From: 630D-37 sp037478835
GTDB taxonomy: Bacteria; Chloroflexota; Anaerolineae; Anaerolineales; Villigracilaceae
Direction: 5' to 3'
DNA length: 64,000 nucleotides
Assembly: GCA_037478835.1 (NCBI GenBank)
Contig: JBBFLV010000008.1
Span: forward strand, 62,001 to 126,000
The notes beneath the pieces were generated by a model, which worked only from the letters and a program-made list of their open reading frames with translations, did not search any database and was not told the origin of the DNA. Made by a program: the position numbers and the translations under genes. Below, one piece after another: positions 49,556 through 58,194 of the stretch (positions within the stretch are counted from its first letter, which is position 1; every line of letters begins with the position of its first letter).

Positions 49556-50593
49556 ATGCCTCAGCCATACGATCTGAGCCTGCAAGAGTGGATTGACCTT
49601 TTTCAATCCTGGGGCGAGCCGGCCTATCGCGCCCGCCAGGTTTGGCATGGCCTGTATCGGCGCTTCTGTCAGTCAGCGGATGAATTCACCGATTTGCCCC
49701 GCCCCCTTCGCCAGCGTCTGGCAGAGCACTTTCGTTTTCCGCCGCTCGTTCCCCAGGTCTCCCTGACTTCCCAGGATGGCGAAACGATCAAAACTCTGTT
49801 TCGCCTGGAAGATGGACAGGCCATCGAGGCGGTGCTCATGCGCTATGAGCGTCGGCGCACGCTTTGCATTTCCACCCAGGTGGGGTGCGCCATGGGGTGC
49901 GTCTTCTGTGCCACCGGTCAGATGGGATTCCGTCGCCATCTGACGGCCGGCGAGATCGTTGCCCAGGTGATGTACTATGCCCGTCAGCTGGCGGAGCAGG
50001 GGGAAAGGGTCACCAACATCGTCATCATGGGAATGGGAGAGCCATTCCATAATTACGAAAACACCATGCGGGCGATTGATCGGCTGAACGATGCGGAAGG
50101 CTACAATTTCGGCGAACGGCGGATCACGATCTCGACCGTGGGTCTGGTGCCGATGATCCGACGCTTCGCCGCCGAACGGCGCCAGGTGAATTTGGCGATC
50201 TCCCTCCACGCCGCCGATGATGCGCTCCGTTCCAGCCTGTTGCCGGTTAACCGAAAATATTCGCTTGAGGAAGTGCTCCAGGCCTGCCGTGACTATGTAC
50301 GGGAAACGCACCGGCGCGTGACCTTTGAGTGGGCGCTGATTCGCGATGTGAACGATACCCCGGAGCAGGCACGACGGTTGGCGCATCTGCTCAAAGGGTT
50401 GCTTTGCCATGTGAATGTCATCCCGCTCAACCCGACTCAGGGATACGAAGGTCAAGCTACCACCCAGGAGCGGGCACGTGCCTTTCAGGCCATCTTGCAA
50501 CAGGCCGGCATTCCCTGCACCATCCGCCTGCGGCGCGGGATCGAAATCCAGGCCGGTTGTGGTCAACTGGCAGTGCGCGAAGGGACGGCGTGA
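49556..50593 (+). CDS. rlmN: 23S rRNA A2503 / tRNA A37 C2-methyltransferase RlmN
   Basis: A 345-residue radical-SAM enzyme with the CxxxCxxC cluster motif CAMGCVFCATG (Cys111, Cys115, Cys118), the GMGEPFHNYENT block, SLHAADDALRSSLLPVN, and the C-terminal conserved Cys in EIQAGCGQL that forms the methyl-carrying intermediate. It follows gatB by 15 nt and is probably the last gene of the aspS operon. No attenuator or promoter is seen between. Confidence 0.95.
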   Translation: MPQPYDLSLQEWIDLFQSWGEPAYRARQVWHGLYRRFCQSADEFTDLPRPLRQRLAEHFRFPPLVPQVSLTSQDGETIKTLFRLEDGQAIEAVLMRYERRRTLCISTQVGCAMGCVFCATGQMGFRRHLTAGEIVAQVMYYARQLAEQGERVTNIVIMGMGEPFHNYENTMRAIDRLNDAEGYNFGERRITISTVGLVPMIRRFAAERRQVNLAISLHAADDALRSSLLPVNRKYSLEEVLQACRDYVRETHRRVTFEWALIRDVNDTPEQARRLAHLLKGLLCHVNVIPLNPTQGYEGQATTQERARAFQAILQQAGIPCTIRLRRGIEIQAGCGQLAVREGTA

Positions 50594-50635
50594 TGCGATC
50601 ACTTTTGCAAATTCGTTGCTTTAGGAAGGAACAGA

Positions 50636-53600
50636 ATGCATCCTCTGGATAAACCCATTCACCCTTCCCTCCCGTGGTTGAACCGGGAGCGATTTCTCTT
50701 TGCCCTGATCCTCCTGATAGCCGCTGTGACGCGCTTTTACGATTTAGAGACGCGCGTCATGAGCCATGATGAGAGCTTACACACGTACTTCTCTTGGCTT
50801 CTCTATCGCGGTCAGGGGTACCAGCACAACCCGATGATGCATGGCCCCTTACAGTTTCACCTGATCGCCCTTTCGTATTTCATCTTCGGCGTGAGCGATG
50901 CCACAGCGCGCATTCCGGCCGTGCTTTTCAACTTGGCGACCATCGGCCTGGTCTGGTCTTGGCGGCGCTATTTGGGGCGAATCGGTGCCTTGCTGGCCGG
51001 GCTGATGTTCGTGATCTCCCCTTATTTCCTGTATTATGGTCGCTACGTGCGCAATGAGAGCTACGCCGGCTTTTCCGGTGTGCTCATGCTCTATCTCATC
51101 CTGCGCTATCTGGAAAAAGGGAAGCGGGAATATCTCTACTGGCTCTCGGCGGCGCTGCTCATCCATTTTGCTGCCAAAGAAACGGCGTTTATCTATGCCG
51201 CCCAAGCGCTGATCCTGTTGGCGATCGCCTTCATCGCACGCATCACAGCCGTACGTTGGCTTGCGGAGCGCCATTTCACCGGCTTTGTGATCGCTCTTTC
51301 TCTAGCCCTGCTACTGCTCGGCATTGGAATCAGCGCTTTCTTTTCCGGGCGCGGCGGCACCCTGTCCGCCACCGAGACGATGATGCCGGCCAATCCCTTG
51401 GCTACCCCCGAATTTGCACAGAGGCTGTCTATCCCTCCCCTTGTGGCACTGCCCTTGCTGGCCGGCCTGATCGCGCTGATTGTGGCGATCTACTTCCTGG
51501 TGCGCGGCTATACCTGGCAGGCATTGCGTCGTGAACGCACTTTCTCCCTGGCGCTACTGATCGGCACCCTGGTGCTTCCGATGCTGGTGCCTTTCATCAT
51601 CAAACCCTTGGAGCCGCTGGGGTTGAAAATGCCGGTGGATGCCGGCTCGGTGCAGGCTATGAGCTGGCCGCAGATCGTCACGCTGTTAGGGCTGGTGCTC
51701 ATCGCCTATGCCGTGAGCTTGCTCCTCGGCTGGCTATGGGATTGGGAAACCTGGTGGCGGGCGGCGGCGATTTTCTGGCTGCCCTTCATCGTCCTCTTCA
51801 CCACCATCTTCACCAACCCAGATGGTTTTTTCACCGGTGTGCTTGGCTCGCTCGGCTATTGGTTGGAACAACAGGGAGTGCAGCGCGGCAGTCAGCCCTG
51901 GTATTACTACATCTTGGTACAAATTCCGATCTATGAATTCCTACCGTTCCTGGGGATGATCCTCTCTGTGTTCCTCGGCGGTGCGTTGCTACGGCGTATC
52001 CAAAAATCTTCGCAGGTGATTGCCGCCGAACAAGAAGTAGAACCGGCACTCCTGTCGGCTGAGCAGGATACGGTAGCGGTTTTGAATGCTCCGAACCGGC
52101 CGCCGGAAGAGGCTCAGGAAGAGATCGTCGCTCCGCAGAGCTTTTTCCCCACCGTTTTCTATTGGCTGCTTGGCTGGTCGGTGCTGAGCATTATCTCTTT
52201 CAGCATTGCCGGGGAACGGATGCCCTGGTTGACCTATCACCTGACCTGGCCGATGATCCTGCTCAGTGGCTGGGGCTTGGGGTATCTGCTCGAAACCACC
52301 GATTGGACCCGGCTGGGACGTGCCCGCCCGTGGCTCCTGCTTAGCCTGAGCTTCGTTTTCGTCACTTCGGCCAGCATGGCGCTGGCACGTGCCATGGGGC
52401 CTAACCCACCGTTCCAGGGGAAGGAACTGGCACAGCTCCAAGCGACGAACGCTTTCTTACTCCCGCTGTTAGTAGCCATCGGAAGCGGCATCGCCATCTG
52501 GCGCGTGGCGCAATCCTGGCGCTTTGAGCAGGTATGGCGGTTGGCGGTGTTCAGCTTCTATGCTTTGCTGGCCGTGCTCACGGCTCGTGCGGCCTTCCGC
52601 GCCGCCTACATCAATTACGACAATGCCACCGAGTTCCTGGTCTATGCCCATTCGGCGACCGGGGTCAAAGAAGTGATGCGCCAAATCGAAGAAATTTCGC
52701 GGCGCACGACCGGTGGCCTGAACATTGCCCTGGCCTACGATGCCAGCGCGCCGGATACCGGCGTTTCCTGGCCGTTCGTCTGGTACTTACGGGATTACAC
52801 CAATCAGCAATCCTTCGACGTCCCCACGCGTGCCCTCCGCGATCGGGTCGCGGTGATCGTCGATCAGAAAAACTTCGATAAAATCGAAGCCGCCCTGGGC
52901 GATAATTACTACCGCTTCGACTACATCCGCATGTGGTGGCCGATGCAGGATTATTTCGGCCTGATCGGACGGCGCGATCCCTCCATTCCTTTTGACGAAA
53001 ACTACGCCTGCCGTGGGTTCCTTTCCCCGTTGCGTTGGCTCAAACGCTACGACTTCGCCCGCCTGTGTAACGCCATCTTAGACCCGAACATTCGGGCCGG
53101 CATCTTTCAGATTTGGCTCAACCGCGATTATCGCCTCTATGCCCAGGCCACGGGTCATTCCGATCTCACCCTGACCACCTGGGAACCCTCGGATCGCATG
53201 CGCTTGTACCTGCGCAAAGACGTGGTGGCGCAAATTTGGAACTACGGTGTGCCCTCTACGGCTGCTACTTCGGCAGGCGATCCGTACGAGAAAGCGTTTG
53301 TTAGCCTCTCCGCCGAGGCGATCTTGAGCGCGGCCCTCAACCCAAACCTGAACCTGGTCGCGCCGCGCGCCCTCGCCTTTGCACCGGATGGGACGTTCTA
53401 CGTCACCGATACCGGCACGCATATGGTTTATCACCTGGATCAGAACGGCGCGATTCTGCACCAATGGGGCGGCTATAGCGCCGCCGTGGCCGGCACGCCT
53501 GCGCCGGGGCTCTTCAACGAACCGTGGGGCATCGCCGTCGGGCCGGATGGCTCGGTCTACGTGAGCGATACCTGGAACGGGCGCATTCAAAAGTTCACCG

Positions 53601-54193
53601 CCGATGGCAAATTCCTCACTACCTGGGGCACGTTCGGCATGGGAGCCACCCCGTTGGAGCTCTATGGACCGCGCGGGCTGGCGGTGGATGCGGCCGGGCG
53701 CGTCTTCGTTGCCGATACCGGCAATAAGCGCATCTTGATCTTCGATGGCAACGGGAATTACCTGAGCCAGTTCGGCAGCTGGGGGGCAGGCCCCGGCCAA
53801 TTCGATGAGCCGGTGGGGATCGCCATCGATGCCCAAGGTCTGGTCTATGTTAGCGATACCTGGAACCAGCGCGTGCAGGTTTTCGCGCCGGCCGAGGATG
53901 GTTTGACCTTCTTCCCGCTGCGCGAATGGGATGTTCGGGGCTGGGAAAGCCAATCGCTGGAGAATAAGCCGTTTATCGCCGTGAATGCCCAAGGTCACGT
54001 TTTCGTCTCGGTTCCGGAACTGTTCCGCATTCTGGAATTCGACGCGGAAGGGAACATCCTGCGCGTTTGGGGCGAATACGGCATTCAGCCGAATCAATTC
54101 GCTTTGCCTTCCGGCCTGGCCGTTGATCTGCAGGGCAACCTTTGGGTGGCCGATGCCGGAAATCATCGTCTGATGAAATTCCGCTTGCCGTAG
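50636..54193 (+). CDS. TIGR03663-type glycosyltransferase (GT39-like) fused to NHL beta-propeller
   Basis: A 1185-residue membrane protein. The N-terminal 650 residues contain about 12-13 membrane segments; an extracytoplasmic loop with SHDESLHTYFSW and HNPMMHGPLQFHL matches the PMT/ArnT-like acidic site of the TIGR03663 family. After a region of about 200 residues, residues about 890-1185 form a six-bladed NHL propeller with repeats such as GIAVGPDGSVYVSDTWNGRI and VDAAGRVFVADTGNKRI. It probably transfers sugar from a polyprenyl phosphate carrier to a target outside the membrane, with the propeller as a binding module. Acceptor unknown. The fusion reads through without any break. Confidence 0.87.
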   Translation: MHPLDKPIHPSLPWLNRERFLFALILLIAAVTRFYDLETRVMSHDESLHTYFSWLLYRGQGYQHNPMMHGPLQFHLIALSYFIFGVSDATARIPAVLFNLATIGLVWSWRRYLGRIGALLAGLMFVISPYFLYYGRYVRNESYAGFSGVLMLYLILRYLEKGKREYLYWLSAALLIHFAAKETAFIYAAQALILLAIAFIARITAVRWLAERHFTGFVIALSLALLLLGIGISAFFSGRGGTLSATETMMPANPLATPEFAQRLSIPPLVALPLLAGLIALIVAIYFLVRGYTWQALRRERTFSLALLIGTLVLPMLVPFIIKPLEPLGLKMPVDAGSVQAMSWPQIVTLLGLVLIAYAVSLLLGWLWDWETWWRAAAIFWLPFIVLFTTIFTNPDGFFTGVLGSLGYWLEQQGVQRGSQPWYYYILVQIPIYEFLPFLGMILSVFLGGALLRRIQKSSQVIAAEQEVEPALLSAEQDTVAVLNAPNRPPEEAQEEIVAPQSFFPTVFYWLLGWSVLSIISFSIAGERMPWLTYHLTWPMILLSGWGLGYLLETTDWTRLGRARPWLLLSLSFVFVTSASMALARAMGPNPPFQGKELAQLQATNAFLLPLLVAIGSGIAIWRVAQSWRFEQVWRLAVFSFYALLAVLTARAAFRAAYINYDNATEFLVYAHSATGVKEVMRQIEEISRRTTGGLNIALAYDASAPDTGVSWPFVWYLRDYTNQQSFDVPTRALRDRVAVIVDQKNFDKIEAALGDNYYRFDYIRMWWPMQDYFGLIGRRDPSIPFDENYACRGFLSPLRWLKRYDFARLCNAILDPNIRAGIFQIWLNRDYRLYAQATGHSDLTLTTWEPSDRMRLYLRKDVVAQIWNYGVPSTAATSAGDPYEKAFVSLSAEAILSAALNPNLNLVAPRALAFAPDGTFYVTDTGTHMVYHLDQNGAILHQWGGYSAAVAGTPAPGLFNEPWGIAVGPDGSVYVSDTWNGRIQKFTADGKFLTTWGTFGMGATPLELYGPRGLAVDAAGRVFVADTGNKRILIFDGNGNYLSQFGSWGAGPGQFDEPVGIAIDAQGLVYVSDTWNQRVQVFAPAEDGLTFFPLREWDVRGWESQSLENKPFIAVNAQGHVFVSVPELFRILEFDAEGNILRVWGEYGIQPNQFALPSGLAVDLQGNLWVADAGNHRLMKFRLP

Positions 54194-54229
54194 GAGAAAA
54201 CACTTCAAATCCTTCTTTTCGAGGTGTGT

Positions 54230-55369
54230 ATGAAACTTCATGAGTATCAATCCAAACAGATTTTTGCCCGTTACGGCATTCCCATTCCGCGGGGTCGGGT
54301 GACCGAGACGGCCGCGGGAGCACGCCAGATTGCCGAAGAGCTGGGGGGACGCGTCGTGATCAAGGCACAGGTGCTGGTGGGAGGGCGCGGCAAGGCCGGC
54401 GGTGTGCGCTTGGCCAAAGACCCGCAGGAAGCCGAGCAGATCGCTACCCAAATTCTGGGCATGGAAATTAAAGGTTTGCCGGTGCGCAAGGTGTTGGTGG
54501 ACGAGGCGGCGAGCATCGAGCAGGAAATTTACCTGGGGATCACCAACGATCGCGCCGCACGCAAACCGGTGATCATGGCCTCGGCAGCCGGTGGCGTTGA
54601 GATCGAAGAAGTGGCCCGCCAGACGCCGGAAAAGATCATCAAGGTGCATGTGGACCCGTTGTTGGGATTGCGCGAATACCAGGCGCGCGATATCGCCGTT
54701 TTCCTTGACCTGCCACGAGAGCACTGGAAGGCATTCATTGCGATTACCACTGCCCTCTGGCGCGCCTATGTAGAAAATGACGCTACACTGGCAGAGATCA
54801 ATCCTCTGGTGATCACCCGCGACAATCGTCTCCTGGCTTTGGATGGCAAGATGTTGATCGATGACAATGCCTTGTTCCGCCATCCCGATCTGGTGGAGAT
54901 GCGCGATGTAGACGAGGAGGCGCCGGCGGAAGTGGAAGCGCGCAAATATGGCCTTTCATATATCAAATTGGACGGTTCGATCGGCTGCATGGTGAACGGT
55001 GCCGGCCTGGCCATGGCGACGATGGACATCATCAAGTATTTCGGCGGTGAGCCGGCCAACTTCCTGGACGTGGGAGGCGGAGCCAGCGCAGAAAAGGTCG
55101 CGGCCGCACTGCGAATCATCCTGAGCGATCCGAACGTTAAGGCCGTGCTTTTGAACATCTTTGGCGGGATCACGCGCGGTGACGTGGTCGCCCGTGGCAT
55201 CCTGACGGCGCTCGAAGAGGTCAAGCCGCGTGTGCCGATGGTGATCCGTCTGGTGGGCACGAATGCCGAAGAAGGCCGCCAATTGCTGGCCGAAGCAAAC
55301 ATGATCACCGCTGAAACCCTGGCCGAGGCCGCCCAGAAGGCCGTGGCCGCGGCCAAATCTCAGGCATAA
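54230..55369 (+). CDS. sucC: Succinyl-CoA synthetase beta subunit
   Basis: A 379-residue ATP-grasp subunit of the TCA-cycle enzyme making ATP or GTP from succinyl-CoA. It has MKLHEYQSKQIFARYGIP, VVIKAQVLVGGRGKAGGV (ATP grasp), AEINPLVITRDNRLLALDGK (metal site) and LLNIFGGITRGDVVARG. The ATG at 54230 has GAGG 5 nt upstream; the GTG two codons earlier overlaps that site. sucD follows after 12 nt. Confidence 0.96.
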   Translation: MKLHEYQSKQIFARYGIPIPRGRVTETAAGARQIAEELGGRVVIKAQVLVGGRGKAGGVRLAKDPQEAEQIATQILGMEIKGLPVRKVLVDEAASIEQEIYLGITNDRAARKPVIMASAAGGVEIEEVARQTPEKIIKVHVDPLLGLREYQARDIAVFLDLPREHWKAFIAITTALWRAYVENDATLAEINPLVITRDNRLLALDGKMLIDDNALFRHPDLVEMRDVDEEAPAEVEARKYGLSYIKLDGSIGCMVNGAGLAMATMDIIKYFGGEPANFLDVGGGASAEKVAAALRIILSDPNVKAVLLNIFGGITRGDVVARGILTALEEVKPRVPMVIRLVGTNAEEGRQLLAEANMITAETLAEAAQKAVAAAKSQA

Positions 55370-55381
55370 GGGAGGATTCTC

Positions 55382-56251
55382 ATGAGCATTCTCGTTGACA
55401 AGAACACCCGCTTGCTGGTGCAGGGCATCACCGGCAATGAAGGTCTGTTTCACACGACTCAGATGGTCGCCTACGGTACGCAGGTGGTGGCCGGTGTGAC
55501 GCCGGGCAAAGGCGGCGAATGGGTGCTGGATGGCAAGATTCCGGTCTTCGATTCGGTCAAAATGGCCGTGGAAGCTACCGGTGCGAACACCAGCATCATC
55601 TTCGTGCCGGCGCGCTTCGCTCCGGATGCGATCTTTGAAGCGGCCGATGCCGGCATTCCGCTGATCGTCTGCATCACGGAGGGCATCCCGGTGCAGGATA
55701 TGATGCGCGTGCGCAATTACCTGGATCAGAAGAAGGTGCGGCTGATCGGGCCGAACTGTCCCGGCCTGCTCACGCCCGGCGAGGCCAAAGTGGGGATCAT
55801 TCCGGGGAACATTGCCATCCCCGGCAATGTGGGCATCGTCTCCCGCTCCGGCACGCTGACCTACGAAGTGCTCTATGCCCTCAAGCTACGCGGCATCGGC
55901 GCCTCGACCTGTGTCGGGATCGGTGGTGACCCGATCAACGGTACCAGCTTCATTGACGTGCTGGAAATGTTCGAGCGCGATCCGCAGACGGAGAAGGTGG
56001 TGCTGATCGGTGAAATCGGCGGAACGGATGAGGAAAAAGCGGCCGAATTCATCGCCGCACGCATGACCAAACCGGTTGTTTCGTTCATCGCCGGTCAGAC
56101 TGCGCCGCCCGGCAAACGCATGGGGCATGCCGGCGCGATCATCGAAGGCGGTTCCGGCACGGCGGCGGATAAAATCCGGGCGCTGGAAGCGGTGGGGGTG
56201 CGCGTGGCGCATCACCCAGAAGAGATCGCCGATCTCATCGCGGCGCTTTGA
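55382..56251 (+). CDS. sucD: Succinyl-CoA synthetase alpha subunit
   Basis: A 289-residue CoA-binding subunit with VQGITGNEGLFHT and RLIGPNCPGLLTPGEAKVGI, and the phosphorylated histidine His249 in MGHAGAIIEGG. GGGAGG lies 6 nt before the ATG. A strong intrinsic terminator follows 24 nt after the stop. Confidence 0.97.
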   Translation: MSILVDKNTRLLVQGITGNEGLFHTTQMVAYGTQVVAGVTPGKGGEWVLDGKIPVFDSVKMAVEATGANTSIIFVPARFAPDAIFEAADAGIPLIVCITEGIPVQDMMRVRNYLDQKKVRLIGPNCPGLLTPGEAKVGIIPGNIAIPGNVGIVSRSGTLTYEVLYALKLRGIGASTCVGIGGDPINGTSFIDVLEMFERDPQTEKVVLIGEIGGTDEEKAAEFIAARMTKPVVSFIAGQTAPPGKRMGHAGAIIEGGSGTAADKIRALEAVGVRVAHHPEEIADLIAAL

Positions 56252-56275
56252 TCGGTTCGGCGAGGAAACAGCAAA

Positions 56276-56309
56276 CAGGGTAGCCAGCATGGCTACCCTG
56301 CCTTTTTTT
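56276..56309 (+). terminator. Intrinsic terminator of sucCD
   Basis: Perfect 11-bp stem (CAGGGTAGCCA / TGGCTACCCTG, 3-nt loop), then CC and a run of seven T. Confidence 0.93.
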
Positions 56310-56311
56310 AA

Positions 56312-56355
56312 GGGCAAATGCAAGCATTTGCCCTACTACAAGCATTTGCCCTATT
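56312..56355. repeat. REP-like palindrome with a partial second unit
   Basis: GGCAAATGCAAGCATTTGCC with one more G-C outer pair, followed by CTAC (GTAG on the other strand), then a half unit AAGCATTTGCCCTAT that contains the stop codon of the binding-protein gene. Same family as the RAYT-flanking palindromes 50 kb away. Confidence 0.85.
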
Positions 56356-57403
56356 TGGCCTGCTCCCAGATGGCGGTGGTGAAAGCGGCGTTCACATCCA
56401 GATCGGCCGGTAGGGCCTGATACTGGATGAGCATGTTTGCCAATTTTTGCCACTGCTCTGCCGATTGCCAGCCGAAACCGTGCTCACTCTGGGCGTCGTT
56501 GAGCTCGGTTTCGAGCATGTAGCGCATATGTTCGGGATCGGTTTCCGGGCCGGCATATTTCATGACGATTTGCACGGCCTCTTCGGGGTTTTCCTGCGCC
56601 CAACGGATGCCTTTTAGGGCGGCGCGCAGGAAGCGAACGAGTTCACCGGCGTGATCGCGCAGGTACGCTTCGCTGGTGACGTAGGTCAACCCCAGGGTCG
56701 GTACGCCGTAATCGGCCGCGTCCCAGAGCACGATCTCGTATCCCCATTTGCGCAACAGATAGGGTTCGTTGGACTTGAAGAGGGGGTAGACATCTACTTT
56801 CCCTTCGGTCAATACGCGTGGATCGAAGCCGACGTTGACCAGGTTCACTTTGCCCACGTCTGCGCCGGCAGCCGCCAGCAGGGCATACAGATCGGGGGGC
56901 GGTGTGCCTTTATACCCTACCGTTTTTCCCTCCCAGTCTTTGGGGGTTTGGAGTCCGGACTGTTTGAGCGCGGCAAACGCCTGTTGACCGCGCTGCCCGA
57001 TCAGGGCAATGGAAACCACCGGCAAGCCGGGATCGGCACGGCGCTGCAGGACGGTGGCCGCGTCCATCGTCGTGACCTGAACGTTACCGGCCACGAGCAG
57101 TTGGACATGCTCCCCTCGGCCGGCAGAGTGTTCGATGGCGACATCCAGACCCTCTTCGGTGAAGAATCCTTTTTCTTTGGCCACGTAGACACCGACAAAC
57201 GGCAGGTTGGCCTGGGGTTTATAGCCGGCCATGAAGGTCATCTGGATGGGTGTGGTGGCCACTTCGGTGGCCGTTGGCTCCGGGATGCTCGTCGGAGGGG
57301 CAGCAACGGCTTCCGACGTGGGGGCGGTGGCGGGCGAGCGACCGCCGGTGCATGAGGCAAGGAGAAGGGTTGAAAGTAGCAGTGCGAAAAGTAATTTTCT
57401 CAT
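56351..57403 (-). CDS. NMT1/THI5-type ABC substrate-binding lipoprotein (RibY/ThiY-like)
   Basis: A 350-residue lipoprotein (LLASC lipobox, Cys18) with a Thr/Ala/Pro linker and an NMT1/SsuA-type type II binding fold: YVAKEKGFFTEEGLDVAIEH, LLVAGNVQVTTMDAATVL, WEGKTVGYKG and YPLFKSNEPYLL. This family binds pyrimidine (HMP), sulfonates or, in Chloroflexota RibXY systems, riboflavin. The frame is open far upstream, but the ATG at 57403 with AAGGAG opens a signal peptide. It follows the permease by 29 nt. Riboflavin or HMP is the best guess for the ligand. Confidence 0.87.
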   Translation of the reverse strand: MRKLLFALLLSTLLLASCTGGRSPATAPTSEAVAAPPTSIPEPTATEVATTPIQMTFMAGYKPQANLPFVGVYVAKEKGFFTEEGLDVAIEHSAGRGEHVQLLVAGNVQVTTMDAATVLQRRADPGLPVVSIALIGQRGQQAFAALKQSGLQTPKDWEGKTVGYKGTPPPDLYALLAAAGADVGKVNLVNVGFDPRVLTEGKVDVYPLFKSNEPYLLRKWGYEIVLWDAADYGVPTLGLTYVTSEAYLRDHAGELVRFLRAALKGIRWAQENPEEAVQIVMKYAGPETDPEHMRYMLETELNDAQSEHGFGWQSAEQWQKLANMLIQYQALPADLDVNAAFTTAIWEQAK

Positions 57404-57432
57404 CGGGGCTCCTTGAGATGGGAAGTTTGGCA

Positions 57433-58194
57433 TCAGCGCCAGCGAATGACGCGCTGTTCGACGAATCCGATCAGCAGATAAGAGGCCATGCCACAGATCG
57501 AAAGGATGAAGATGGCCGCGAACATGGGAGGCAGGTTCAGGTTGGCATAGGCCAACCACATGATCCGTCCTAAGCCACCGGATGCGCCGGCCCATTCGGC
57601 GATCACCGCGCCGACGATCGAGAGAGGAGCTACCACGCGCAGGGCGGCGAATAGGTAGGGGAGGGATAGGTAGAAGTTGAGGTGGCGCAAAACCTGCCAG
57701 CGGCTTGCCCGGTAGACGCGCATCAGGTCGAGCATTTCGCGTTCGGCGCTTCCCAGGCCGACCAGGACGTTGACCAGGGTGGGGAAGAAGGTCAAGAGGG
57801 CAGTGATGATGATCTTGGGCAAGATGCCGAAGCCGAACCAGATGGTCAAAAGAGGGGCAATCGCCGCCAGGGGGGTGGATTTGATCAGGATGGCCAGGCT
57901 CATCACGCCGCGTTCCAGGCGCGGGACGAGGTTGAGCAGGATGGCCAGAGACATTCCAAAAGCCGCTCCTAGCGTGAGCCCGCCGAACGCCTCCAGCAGG
58001 GTGATCCCCAAGGCGTCGAGGTAGTAGCGCGGCTGGTTTAGCAGCGTCCAAAGCACGCGGCTAGGGGCCGGTAGGATGTAGCTCGGGGTCCGGGTGAGGC
58101 GCACGCCGGCCTCCCACAGCAGCAATGCCGAAACGAGGAGCGCCGCGGCGATCAGGTTGGCGGCGCGGCCCTTTTGGTGGGTTTCTTCGATCAT
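57433..58194 (-). CDS. ABC transporter permease (SsuC/ThiX/RibX type)
   Basis: A 253-residue permease with six hydrophobic segments and the BPD_transp_1 EAA-like loop (REMLDLMRVYRASRWQVLRHL, then LPYLFAALRV). It pairs with the downstream binding protein. No ATPase gene is adjacent; the ATPase must be shared or encoded elsewhere. The start overlaps the regulator stop by 4 nt, so regulator, permease and binding protein form one operon. Confidence 0.9.
   Translation of the reverse strand: MIEETHQKGRAANLIAAALLVSALLLWEAGVRLTRTPSYILPAPSRVLWTLLNQPRYYLDALGITLLEAFGGLTLGAAFGMSLAILLNLVPRLERGVMSLAILIKSTPLAAIAPLLTIWFGFGILPKIIITALLTFFPTLVNVLVGLGSAEREMLDLMRVYRASRWQVLRHLNFYLSLPYLFAALRVVAPLSIVGAVIAEWAGASGGLGRIMWLAYANLNLPPMFAAIFILSICGMASYLLIGFVEQRVIRWR

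Noticed and set aside
53078..54883. 601-codon open frame antisense to the mannosyltransferase-NHL gene and sucC
   Set aside because: Covers two well-supported genes on the plus strand; no motifs of its own.
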